Of a DNA stretch of 64,000 nucleotides, positions 30,330-38,711 are shown piece after piece. A program made the translations under genes and the position numbers. The DNA comes from Polaromonas sp. GTDB taxonomy: Bacteria > Pseudomonadota > Gammaproteobacteria > Burkholderiales > Burkholderiaceae_C. The stretch covers positions 62,001 to 126,000 of the forward strand of contig NZ_JAAFGZ010000001.1 in the NCBI RefSeq assembly GCF_010365105.1. The letters are read 5' to 3'. Within the stretch, counting starts at the first letter, position 1. Each line of letters starts with the position of its first letter. Below the pieces are notes generated by a model that did not search any database, had not been told where the DNA came from, and saw nothing but the letters and a program-made list of their open reading frames with translations.

Positions 30330-30804
30330 GCCACAAGGCCTGGCGTACCCCGATGGTTTTCAGCCAGGTGAGCCGCCTGCTGCCGTGCCGCATCCAGTGG
30401 CGCGCCTGCAGACCTTCCTGGCCTTTGATTTCGGGCTGAAGCGCACCGGTGTGGCCTCGGGAAACAGCCTGACCCGCACGGCCTCGCCGCAGGCCACCAT
30501 TGCCGCCGAAGGGGTCGCGCGTTTCCCGCTGATCCAGGCACGCTTGAAGGAATGGCAGCCCGATGCGCTGGTGGTCGGCGTTCCGTTTCACCCGGACGGC
30601 GCCAGCCACGACAATACCGTGCGCGCGCAAAAGTTTGCGCGACAGCTGCGTGGCCGCTACGGCCTGCAGGTGTTCGAGGTCGATGAGCGTTACAGCACCA
30701 CCGAGGCCCTGGCGGGCGGCGCAAAAGATGCCGATGCCGCGTCGGCCTGCATCATTCTGGAACAATTTCTAAGGAGCCTTCCCCATGAGCAGTCTGGTTC
30801 TTGA
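30322..30804 (+). CDS. YqgF/RuvX-like Holliday junction resolvase
   Basis: FLAFDFGLKRTGVASGN...VVGVPFHPDG...VDERYSTTEA. Confidence 0.93.
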   Translation: MDEPQGLAYPDGFQPGEPPAAVPHPVARLQTFLAFDFGLKRTGVASGNSLTRTASPQATIAAEGVARFPLIQARLKEWQPDALVVGVPFHPDGASHDNTVRAQKFARQLRGRYGLQVFEVDERYSTTEALAGGAKDADAASACIILEQFLRSLPHEQSGS

Positions 30805-31303
30805 CGCCGAGGCGCTGTATGCCGATCTGCTGCGCGGCATGCGCCAGCAGCTGGCCGCTTCCTCCCAGCCGCCGCGACTGGTCGGCGTGGCGTCGGGCGG
30901 CGCCTGGCTGGCAGAGCGACTGCAAAAAGACCTGGGGCTGAACGAAGACATTGGCATCCTGTCGTCGTCCATGCACCGCGACGATTTTTCGCAGCGCGGG
31001 ATGTCGTCCAGCGGCCAGACGGTGCTGCCCTTTGATGTCAATGGCGCGCACCTGGTGGTGGTCGATGACGTGCTGTATACCGGCCGCACGATCCGCGCCG
31101 TGCTCAATGAACTGTTCGATTACGGCCGGCCCGCCAGCGTCAGGCTGATGGTGCTGGTGGACCGGGGCGGGCGCGAACTGCCGGTGCAGGCCGACCTGGC
31201 CGTGGCGCGCGTCACCCTGCCGGCTTCGCAAACGCTGGAACTGGCCCGCACCGACGACGGCCGGTTCCGTTTCCGCCTCCAGGATATTCACACCCCCGCC
31301 TGA
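30785..31303 (+). CDS. pyrR: PyrR bifunctional pyr regulator/uracil phosphoribosyltransferase
   Basis: VVVDDVLYTGRTIRAVLNELFDYGRPASVRLMVLVDRGGRELPVQAD. Confidence 0.95.
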   Translation: MSSLVLDAEALYADLLRGMRQQLAASSQPPRLVGVASGGAWLAERLQKDLGLNEDIGILSSSMHRDDFSQRGMSSSGQTVLPFDVNGAHLVVVDDVLYTGRTIRAVLNELFDYGRPASVRLMVLVDRGGRELPVQADLAVARVTLPASQTLELARTDDGRFRFRLQDIHTPA

Positions 31304-31330
31304 ACTGAAAGCGCAAGAGGAACTTAACGC

Positions 31331-32293
31331 GTGTTGTACCGACGAAACCCCCAACTCAACAAGAACGGCGAGCTGATCCACCTGCTGTCCACCGAAGGCC
31401 TGTCCAAAGCCATCCTGACGCAGATTCTGGACACCGCCGCCAACTTCGTGTCCGTCAGCAGCCGCGAGGTGAAAAAAGTCCCGCTGCTGCGCGGCAAGAG
31501 TGTGTTCAACCTGTTCTTTGAAAACTCCACCCGCACCCGCACGACGTTTGACATTGCCGCCACGCGCCTGTCGGCTGACGTGATCAACCTGGACATTGCC
31601 CGCTCGTCGGCGTCCAAGGGCGAGTCGCTGCTCGACACCATTGCCAACCTGAGCGCCATGGCGGCCGACATCTTCGTGGTGCGCCACAGCGAATCGGGCG
31701 CGCCCCACCTGATCGCCCAGCACGTTGCGCCGCATGTGCATGTCGTCAACGCCGGCGATGGCCGCCATGCGCACCCGACGCAGGGCCTGCTCGACATGTA
31801 CACCATCCGCCACTACAAGAAGGACTTCAGCAACCTGACGGTGGCCATCGTCGGCGACGTGCTGCATTCGCGCGTGGCGCGCTCGGACATCCATGCGCTG
31901 ACCACGCTGGGCTGCGCCGAAGTGCGGGTGGTCGGCCCCAAGACCCTGGTGCCGTCCGACATGGCGCAGATGGGCGTTCGCGTCTGCAACACGCTGGAAG
32001 AAGGCATCAAGGACGCCGACGTGATCATCATGCTGCGGCTGCAGAACGAGCGCATGGCCGGCGCGCTGCTGCCCAGCAGCCAGGAGTTTTCGAAAAGCTT
32101 TGGCCTGACGCCCGAAAAGCTGCAACTGGCCAAACCGGATGCCATCGTGATGCATCCCGGCCCGATCAACCGGGGCGTGGAAATCGACTCGGCCGTGGTC
32201 GATGGCGCGCAGAGCGTCATCCTGCCGCAGGTCACGTTCGGCATTGCAGTGCGCATGGCCGTGATGAGCATCGTTGCAGGGAATGAGGCTTGA
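31331..32293 (+). CDS. pyrB: Aspartate carbamoyltransferase catalytic subunit
   Basis: [23 protein letters not shown]...[17 protein letters not shown]...[15 protein letters not shown] start. Confidence 0.97.
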   Translation: MLYRRNPQLNKNGELIHLLSTEGLSKAILTQILDTAANFVSVSSREVKKVPLLRGKSVFNLFFENSTRTRTTFDIAATRLSADVINLDIARSSASKGESLLDTIANLSAMAADIFVVRHSESGAPHLIAQHVAPHVHVVNAGDGRHAHPTQGLLDMYTIRHYKKDFSNLTVAIVGDVLHSRVARSDIHALTTLGCAEVRVVGPKTLVPSDMAQMGVRVCNTLEEGIKDADVIIMLRLQNERMAGALLPSSQEFSKSFGLTPEKLQLAKPDAIVMHPGPINRGVEIDSAVVDGAQSVILPQVTFGIAVRMAVMSIVAGNEA

Positions 32294-32390
32294 GCCCCCA
32301 CGGTCGCCCACTGCGTGTGGCTTCCTGCCCCCCGAGGGGGCCGCTGCGCCTGCGGCCTGGCAAAGCCAGTTCCGCGGCCCCTGCTGGTCT
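32294..32390 (+). repeat. Family B structured repeat, copy 1 (between pyrB and pyrC')
   Basis: gcccccac..cccactgcgtgtggcttcctgccccccgagggggccgctgcgcctgcggcctggcaaagccagttccgcggcccctgctggtct; near-identical inverted copy at 53159-53253. Confidence 0.9.
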
Positions 32391-32489
32391 GCAGAAAGAG
32401 GCTCTGTCATGCCTGCAACAAAATGGTTTCGCTAGGGCCGGCTTGTTGCCTGGATCAGCATTTTCATTTTTCACGGTTGAAAAAATCAA

Positions 32490-33785
32490 ATGAAGCTTCT
32501 CATCAAGAACGGCCGGGTCATCGACCCGGCCACCGGCTTTGACCAGGTCGGCGACCTGGCGATTGCTGCTGGCCGCATCGTCTCGCTAAACGGCGGGCTG
32601 GCTGATTTCACCCCGAACAAGACCATCGACGCCACTGGCTGCATCGTCGCCCCCGGCCTGATCGACCTGTCGGCGCGGCTGGGCGAGCCTGGCCATGAGC
32701 ATGAAGGCATGCTGGAAAGCGAACTGGCCGCTTCCGTGGCCGGCGGCGTGACCAGCCTGGTCTGCCCGCCCGACACTGACCCGGTGCTCGATGAGCCCGG
32801 CCTGGTGGAAATGCTCAAGTTCCGTGCTGAAAAGATGCACCAGTCGCGTGTCTTTCCGCTGGGCGCCCTGACGCGTGGCCTGAAGGGCGAATCCCTGACC
32901 GAGATGGTCCAGCTGACCGAATCGGGCTGCGTGGGCTTCAGCCAGGCCGAGGTGCCGCTGGCCAATACGCAGGTGCTGATGCGCGCCATGCAGTACGCCG
33001 CCACGTTTGGCTATTCGATCTGGCTGCGGCCGCAGGAAGTTCACCTGGGCAAGGGCGTGGCTGCCAGCGGGGCGCTGGCCACGCGCCTCGGGCTGAGCGG
33101 CGTTCCGGTCGCCGCCGAAACGATTGCCCTGCACACGATTTTCGAGCTGGTGCGCGCCACCGGCGCGCGCGTTCACCTGTGCCGCATCAGCAGCGCGGCC
33201 GGCGTGGCGCTGGTGGCCCGGGCCAAGGCCGAGGGCCTGGGTGTGACCTGCGACGTCAGCATCAACAGCCTGCACCTGACCGATGTGGACATCGGCTACT
33301 TTGACAGCCGGATGCGCCTGGACCCGCCGCTGCGCCAGCAGCGCGACCGCGATGCGCTGCGCCTGGGGCTGCTCGACGGCACGGTCGATGCGCTGGTGTC
33401 CGACCACACGCCGGTCGGCGCGGATGCCAAGACCCTGCCGTTCGCCGAAGCCGAAGCCGGAGCGACTGGCCTGGAACTGCTGCTGGGCCTGGCCTGCAAA
33501 TGGGGTGCCGAGAGCGGCGCGGACATGCGCCGGGTGCTGGCCGTGCTGACCAGCGAGCCGGCGCGCGTGCTCGGCCCTGCGCTGGGCACGCTGCAGGCCA
33601 GCGCGGGCCGGCTGGTCAAGGGCGGCGTTGCCGATATCTGCGTGTTCGACCCTGCCAGCGAGTGGACGGTCGAACCCGCCGCCTTGCGCAGCCAGGGCAG
33701 GCACACCCCGTTTTCCGGGCACGCCCTGCCAGGCGGCGTGCGCTACACGCTGGTCGGTGGACAGCTCGCCTTCGAGCGCGGCTGA
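32490..33785 (+). CDS. Dihydroorotase-like protein (probably non-catalytic PyrC'/PyrX type)
   Basis: MKLLIKNGRVIDPATG...IVAPGLIDLSARLGEPGHEHEG; amidohydrolase HxH replaced (DLSARLGEPG). Confidence 0.9.
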   Translation: MKLLIKNGRVIDPATGFDQVGDLAIAAGRIVSLNGGLADFTPNKTIDATGCIVAPGLIDLSARLGEPGHEHEGMLESELAASVAGGVTSLVCPPDTDPVLDEPGLVEMLKFRAEKMHQSRVFPLGALTRGLKGESLTEMVQLTESGCVGFSQAEVPLANTQVLMRAMQYAATFGYSIWLRPQEVHLGKGVAASGALATRLGLSGVPVAAETIALHTIFELVRATGARVHLCRISSAAGVALVARAKAEGLGVTCDVSINSLHLTDVDIGYFDSRMRLDPPLRQQRDRDALRLGLLDGTVDALVSDHTPVGADAKTLPFAEAEAGATGLELLLGLACKWGAESGADMRRVLAVLTSEPARVLGPALGTLQASAGRLVKGGVADICVFDPASEWTVEPAALRSQGRHTPFSGHALPGGVRYTLVGGQLAFERG

Positions 33786-33838
33786 GCCATGCCGGCTGGC
33801 TGTTTTCCGCTGGCTGGCAACCTGCCCGCCAACGCTCG

Positions 33839-34576
33839 ATGAGGCGCATCCGGGCCTGCTGGCGCTTGCTGCGCGTTTTTCTGCATATCCTGGCCGGCCT
33901 GTGGATTGCCGCCGTGCGCCTGCCGCGCCTGCAGCCTGCCGGTCAAAGCGCCCAGGTCCAGGTCTGGTCGCTGGCGCTGCTGGGCCATATCGGCATTGCG
34001 CTGGAAGTTCGCGGTCAGCCGCCGCTCCTCGGACCGGTGCTGCTGGTGGCCAACCACATCTCCTGGCTCGACATCCCGGTGATGCACGCCGCGCGGCATT
34101 GCCGCTTCGTCTCCAAGTCCGACATCAGGGACTGGCCGCTCGTCGGCACGCTGGCCACGGCGGCCGGCACGCTGTACATCGAGCGCCGCTCACGCCGCGA
34201 TGCCATGCGCGTGGTGCACCTGATGCGCGATGCGCTGCTGGCCGGCGAGGTGCTGGCAGTATTCCCCGAAGGCACCACCGGCGATGGCTTGAGCGTGCTG
34301 CCGTTTCATGCCAACTTGCTGCAGGCGGCGCTGTCGGCCGATGCGCCGGCCCAGCCCGTGGGCCTGCGCTTTATCGACAAGGCCAGCGGCCAGCCCAGCC
34401 TCGCGCCAAGCTATGTGGGCGACGACACCTTGCTGGGCTCGATCTGGCGCACCTTGTGCGCGCCGCCGATGGTGGCCGTGGTGCATTACGGAGCGCCCGA
34501 ACAGGCTGCGGGGCGCGACCGGCGTGCCTGGAGCGAGCAGTTGCGCGGCAAGGTGGAGGGTCTGCGCCGGGGCTGA
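33839..34576 (+). CDS. 1-acyl-sn-glycerol-3-phosphate acyltransferase-like (PlsC domain)
   Basis: LLVANHISWLDIPVM (the usual NHxxxxD) and FPEGTTGDG motifs. Confidence 0.9.
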   Translation: MRRIRACWRLLRVFLHILAGLWIAAVRLPRLQPAGQSAQVQVWSLALLGHIGIALEVRGQPPLLGPVLLVANHISWLDIPVMHAARHCRFVSKSDIRDWPLVGTLATAAGTLYIERRSRRDAMRVVHLMRDALLAGEVLAVFPEGTTGDGLSVLPFHANLLQAALSADAPAQPVGLRFIDKASGQPSLAPSYVGDDTLLGSIWRTLCAPPMVAVVHYGAPEQAAGRDRRAWSEQLRGKVEGLRRG

Positions 34577-34588
34577 ACCTTGCCTGAA

Positions 34589-35743
34589 TCAGGCGCTGTC
34601 GCTTTTTGCTACTGAATCAATAGCTGTAAGCGCACGTGGAGTATGCGCAAGAGGCTTATTTTGTTCAGAATTTGCATCCGTTTCGCGCACGAAGGTCACC
34701 ACGTGGTCCACTTCGGCCCGGATGCCCACCCATTCGCCGACCGCATGGTCGTGGTGACTGGGCACATGGGCCAGCAATGCTTCGCCGCTGGCCAGCTGCA
34801 TCGTGTACAAAAACTCCGAACCGCGAAAAGACTTGCGGATGATGCGGGCCTTCACCGGCGCGTTGTCGTCATGCACGATGTCGTCGGCGCGCAGCAGCAC
34901 GTCGCATTCGCCGCCGGGGTAGCTCGACGGCAGCGGGCATTCGTCCAGCCCGACCAGGTCGCCCAGCGGTGTGCGCGCCACCACGCCGCTTGGCTGGTGC
35001 ATCAGGGTGGCCGGTACAAACACGCCGTGACCGATGAAATCGGCGACAAAGCGCGTGGCCGGCCGGTGGTACAGCGCATAGGCGTCTTCCCACTGGTGCA
35101 GGTGGCCTTCATGCATCACGCCGATGCGGTCGCCGATGGCAAAGGCTTCGAGCTGGTCGTGCGTCACGAACAGGGCGGTGGCGCCCGCCGCTTTCAGGAT
35201 GGCGCGCACCTCATGCGCCAGCCGTTCGCGCAGATCGACATCGAGGTTGGAAAACGGTTCGTCGAGCAACAGCAGGCGCGGCCCCGGCGCCAGCGCCCGG
35301 GCCAGCGCCACACGCTGCTGCTGTCCGCCCGACAGTTCGTGGGGAAAGACCTTGTGGGCATGGCCCATGCCGACCAGTTCCAGCACCTCGTCAACGCGCC
35401 GGCTGCGGGCCAAAGCGCCCAGGTGGTTCAGGCCGAAGGCCACGTTGCGGGCCACGTCAAGGTGCGGAAACAGCGCGTAATCCTGAAACACCATGCCGAT
35501 CTGGCGCGACTCGGCCGGCAGATGAAACTGCGGGCTGCTGACGATTTGCCGGGCCAGCCGGATGCTTCCCGCATGCGCGCGTTCCAGCCCGGCGACGGCG
35601 CGCAGCAAGGTGGTCTTGCCGCAACCCGACGGGCCAATCAGTACGCCGATCTCGCCGGCCTGCAGGTTGAACGACACGCCATCGACCGCCGCATGGCGGC
35701 TTTTTGCGTAGTGCACACCGAGTTGGGAGACTTCGAGAAACAT
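34589..35743 (-). CDS. ABC transporter ATP-binding protein (Fe3+/FbpC-like)
   Basis: Walker A GPSGCGKTTLL, LSGGQQQRVALARAL signature, LLLLDEPFSNLD; C-terminal regulatory domain. Confidence 0.92.
   Translation of the reverse strand: MFLEVSQLGVHYAKSRHAAVDGVSFNLQAGEIGVLIGPSGCGKTTLLRAVAGLERAHAGSIRLARQIVSSPQFHLPAESRQIGMVFQDYALFPHLDVARNVAFGLNHLGALARSRRVDEVLELVGMGHAHKVFPHELSGGQQQRVALARALAPGPRLLLLDEPFSNLDVDLRERLAHEVRAILKAAGATALFVTHDQLEAFAIGDRIGVMHEGHLHQWEDAYALYHRPATRFVADFIGHGVFVPATLMHQPSGVVARTPLGDLVGLDECPLPSSYPGGECDVLLRADDIVHDDNAPVKARIIRKSFRGSEFLYTMQLASGEALLAHVPSHHDHAVGEWVGIRAEVDHVVTFVRETDANSEQNKPLAHTPRALTAIDSVAKSDSA
34603..34674 (+). repeat. Family A dispersed element, copy h (inside the ABC ATPase 3' end)
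   Basis: TTTTTGCTACTGAATCAATAGCTGTAAGCGCACGTGGAGTATGCGCAAGAGGCTTATTTTGTTCAGAATTTG. Confidence 0.9.
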
Positions 35744-35853
35744 GGGTTGATTGTAGATGCTTACAATTCTCATTTGCAGTGACTGGCTGCAGACACCACG
35801 GCGCAAGCGGGCAGGGCAGGGGCCGGCCGGCAACAGCCTTCCATCGGGTTTCC

Positions 35854-37479
35854 ATGTTCCGCCGACTTTTTTTTCGCTTTGTTCCTTCCGCCTTTTTGCT
35901 CCTGCTGGTGGCATTCCTGACGCTGCCGGTGCTGGCCGTGGCGCTGTCCTGGCTCGAATTCGACGCCGCGGCGCGCTCCATCCTGACGCAGATGCTGCAG
36001 ACGGTGCTGCCCGACTACACCTGGACGTCGCTGCTGCTGTGTGGGTTGGTGGGCATTGGCGTCGCTGCCGTCGGCATGGCCACGGCCAGCGCGGTGACAC
36101 TGTTCGAGTTTCCGGGCCGGCGCACGTTTGAATGGGCCTTGCTGCTGCCGCTGGCCATGCCGGCCTATGTGGTGGCCTATGCCTACACCGACTTCCTGCA
36201 ATACGGCGGGCCGCTGCAAACCTGGCTGCGCTCGGCGTTCGGGCTGCAGGGGCGGCTGTTGCCGGAAGTGCGCAGCCTGGGCGGTGCGGTGCTGGTGTTC
36301 ACGGTGGCCTTGTACCCGTATGTCTATCTGCTGGCGCGCACCGCCTTGTCCGAGCGCGCCGCGCACCTGATGGAAGCGGCCCGGCTGCTGGGCGCGCCGC
36401 TGTCCCGGCGCATCCGCGAGGTTGCCCTGCCGCTGGCGCGTCCGGCGGTGGCGGCCGGCGTGGCGCTGGCGCTGATGGAAACGCTGGCGGACTTCGGCGT
36501 GTCCAGCTACTTTGGCATCCAGACCTTCACCGCCGGCATCTACAAGGCCTGGCTGTCAATGGACAACCGGATGGCGGCCGCGCAACTGGCGACCGTGCTG
36601 CTGGTGTTCGTCGCGGTGCTGCTGCGCATCGAGCACGGCGCCCAGCAGCGCATGCGCTTTGCCGCCGGCCGGGGCGCACGCGCCGGGTCTGCCGATGCAG
36701 TGCCGGTGCCCTTGCGCGGCGTGCGGGCGGCGCTGGCCTGGTGCCTGTGCGCCGCACCGATCGCCTTAGGCTTCGTGCTGCCGGTGCTGTTCATGCTCCG
36801 GCCGCTGGTGCTGGGCTGGGACAACCTGCTCTGGGACCAGTTTGCCAACTGGACGCTGAACAGCGTCCGGCTTGCCGGGCTGAGTGCCGTGCTGGCCACT
36901 GCGCTGGCGCTGGGCCTGGCGTTTGCCGTGCGGCGCCAGCCCGACCTGCTGACGCGTGGCGCGGTGCAGCTGGCCAGCCTGGGCTATGCCGTTCCGGGCG
37001 CGGTCATTGTCGTCGGGCTGCTGCTGCCGGTCGGCTGGCTGCAGGCGGCCGCGCCGCAAACCGGCGCGGGCTACTGGGTCACCGCCACCGTGCTCGGCGT
37101 GGTCTGGGCCTACCTGGTGCGTTTCAGCGCGGTGGCGCTGCAAAGCATCCAGAGCGGCTATTCGCGCATTCCGGCCAGCTTTGACGACAGCGCCCGCATG
37201 CTCGGCACCACCGGCGCCGGCCTGCTGGCGCGGGTGCACTGGCCGCTGCTCAAACGCTCGGTGGCGGTGGCGGGCCTGCTGGTGTTTGTCGATGTGATGA
37301 AGGAACTGCCTGCCACGCTGGTGCTGCGGCCCTTCAACAGCGACACCCTGGCCGTGGTGACCTACCAGCTGGCGCGCGACGAGCGCCTGGGCGAGGCAGC
37401 CCTGCCGGCGCTGGCGCTGGTGCTGGTCGGCTTGCTGCCGGTAGCCTTGCTGAGCCGCACGCTGCGCGCCAGAAAATAA
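35854..37479 (+). CDS. ABC transporter permease, iron(III)-type (FbpB-like, two fused permease domains)
   Basis: Two EAA-like regions (LMEAARLLGAPLSRRIREVALPLARPAVAAG; FDDSARMLGTTGAGLLARVHWPLLKRSVAVAG). Confidence 0.92.
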   Translation: MFRRLFFRFVPSAFLLLLVAFLTLPVLAVALSWLEFDAAARSILTQMLQTVLPDYTWTSLLLCGLVGIGVAAVGMATASAVTLFEFPGRRTFEWALLLPLAMPAYVVAYAYTDFLQYGGPLQTWLRSAFGLQGRLLPEVRSLGGAVLVFTVALYPYVYLLARTALSERAAHLMEAARLLGAPLSRRIREVALPLARPAVAAGVALALMETLADFGVSSYFGIQTFTAGIYKAWLSMDNRMAAAQLATVLLVFVAVLLRIEHGAQQRMRFAAGRGARAGSADAVPVPLRGVRAALAWCLCAAPIALGFVLPVLFMLRPLVLGWDNLLWDQFANWTLNSVRLAGLSAVLATALALGLAFAVRRQPDLLTRGAVQLASLGYAVPGAVIVVGLLLPVGWLQAAAPQTGAGYWVTATVLGVVWAYLVRFSAVALQSIQSGYSRIPASFDDSARMLGTTGAGLLARVHWPLLKRSVAVAGLLVFVDVMKELPATLVLRPFNSDTLAVVTYQLARDERLGEAALPALALVLVGLLPVALLSRTLRARK

Positions 37480-37656
37480 CCGTTCCAGCGTCTGCCCAGC
37501 CCGGCTGTAGTCATCAGACTACCGCTTCAAAATCCGCCGGCCTACTTCTTTGCCGCCTTGTCATGGCTAGCATCTTCTTTCTGCAGGCAGGGACGGTTGC
37601 CCTTGCGGCATTCTCCAGAATGCCAGGCAGAGTGACACCATAACGAGGAGAAAAGC

Positions 37657-37878
37657 ATGAACCAAGATCGAGTGGAAGGTAACTGGCTCCAGTTCAAAGG
37701 CAAGGTCAAGGAGCAATGGGGCAAGCTGACCGATGATGACCTTGATGTCATTGCCGGCAAGCGCGACCAGTTGCTGGGCAAGATCCAGGAGCGCCATGGC
37801 GTGACGCTCGAAGAAGCCGAAAACCAGGTCAATGCCTGGCATGAGCGCAACCCGACCAATTTCTTCGAGCGTTACTGA
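37657..37878 (+). CDS. CsbD family stress-associated protein
   Basis: MNQDRVEGNWLQFKGKVKEQWGKLTDDDLDVIAGKRDQLLGKIQERHG. Confidence 0.94.
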   Translation: MNQDRVEGNWLQFKGKVKEQWGKLTDDDLDVIAGKRDQLLGKIQERHGVTLEEAENQVNAWHERNPTNFFERY

Positions 37879-37959
37879 GCGGTTGCTGGCCGAGCGCCCG
37901 CTTTGATAAAACCCGAAACCCGGCCACCTCAAACTTCTTAAACTTCTCAAGGATTCATC

Positions 37960-38529
37960 ATGAAAACCAAACTTTTGATGCTCAGCGTCGCCATGTCATG
38001 CATTTTTGCCGGTAACGCCCTGGCGCTGACCAAGGCCGAATACGACACCCAGAAAAAACAGGTCAGCGCCGACTACAAGGTCAACCGCGACAAGTGCGGC
38101 AGCCTCAAAGCCAATGCCAAGGACATTTGCGTGTCCGAAGCCAAGGGCGCGGAAAAGGTCGCCAAGGCCGAGCTTGAATCCCAGTACAAGCCCAGCGCCA
38201 ACCACACCCGCGATGTCGCCATGGCCAAGGCCGATGCAGCTTACGACACCGCCAAGGAAAAGTGCGATGACCTGGCCGGCAATGCCAAGGATGTCTGCGT
38301 CAAGGATGCCAAGGCCGTGCATGTGAAAGCCAAGGAAGATGCCAAGGTTGCCGAGGCCGCCAACGCTGGCACTGCCAACAAAACGGCGAATGTCAACGAA
38401 GCCAAGAAAGAGGCCAATGCAGAAACGCGCGAAGCCAATTACAAGGCCGCCAAGGAGCGCTGTGACAGCCTGGCCGGCAATGCCAAGGACACCTGCCAGG
38501 CCGATGCCAAGGCCAAGTTCGGCATGTAA
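37960..38529 (+). CDS. Hypothetical exported protein with three Cys-pair repeats
   Basis: Signal peptide MKTKLLMLSVAMSCIFAGNALA; repeats DKCGSLKANAKDICVSEAKG / EKCDDLAGNAKDVCVKDAKA / ERCDSLAGNAKDTCQADAKA. Confidence 0.85.
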   Translation: MKTKLLMLSVAMSCIFAGNALALTKAEYDTQKKQVSADYKVNRDKCGSLKANAKDICVSEAKGAEKVAKAELESQYKPSANHTRDVAMAKADAAYDTAKEKCDDLAGNAKDVCVKDAKAVHVKAKEDAKVAEAANAGTANKTANVNEAKKEANAETREANYKAAKERCDSLAGNAKDTCQADAKAKFGM

Positions 38530-38644
38530 TCTTCACCTGAATGCAGGTCGGGGCAGTCCATGTCCGTGACTTCAAGGTCCTGAAAATCCCGGAACTGTGC
38601 AGACAGGCCGGGATTTTTCATTTTCAACGGGGAAGGCAACTCTC

Positions 38645-38702
38645 TTTTTGATAGCTGAAAGTGCATGCAGGACATGCGCAGCAAGCTGTTTTCATCAAGA
38701 AT
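38645..38702 (+). repeat. Family A dispersed element, copy i (left hairpin truncated)
   Basis: TTTTTGATAGCTGAAAGTGCATGCAGGACATGCGCAGCAAGCTGTTTTCATCAAGAAT. Confidence 0.72.
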
Positions 38703-38711
38703 CCTGAGGGT

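Noticed and set aside
30752-32410. 552-aa minus-strand ORF opposite pyrR/pyrB
   Set aside because: Antisense shadow. Its terminal GPRNWLCQAAGAAAPSGG string recurs at 53160 only because of family B repeat DNA.
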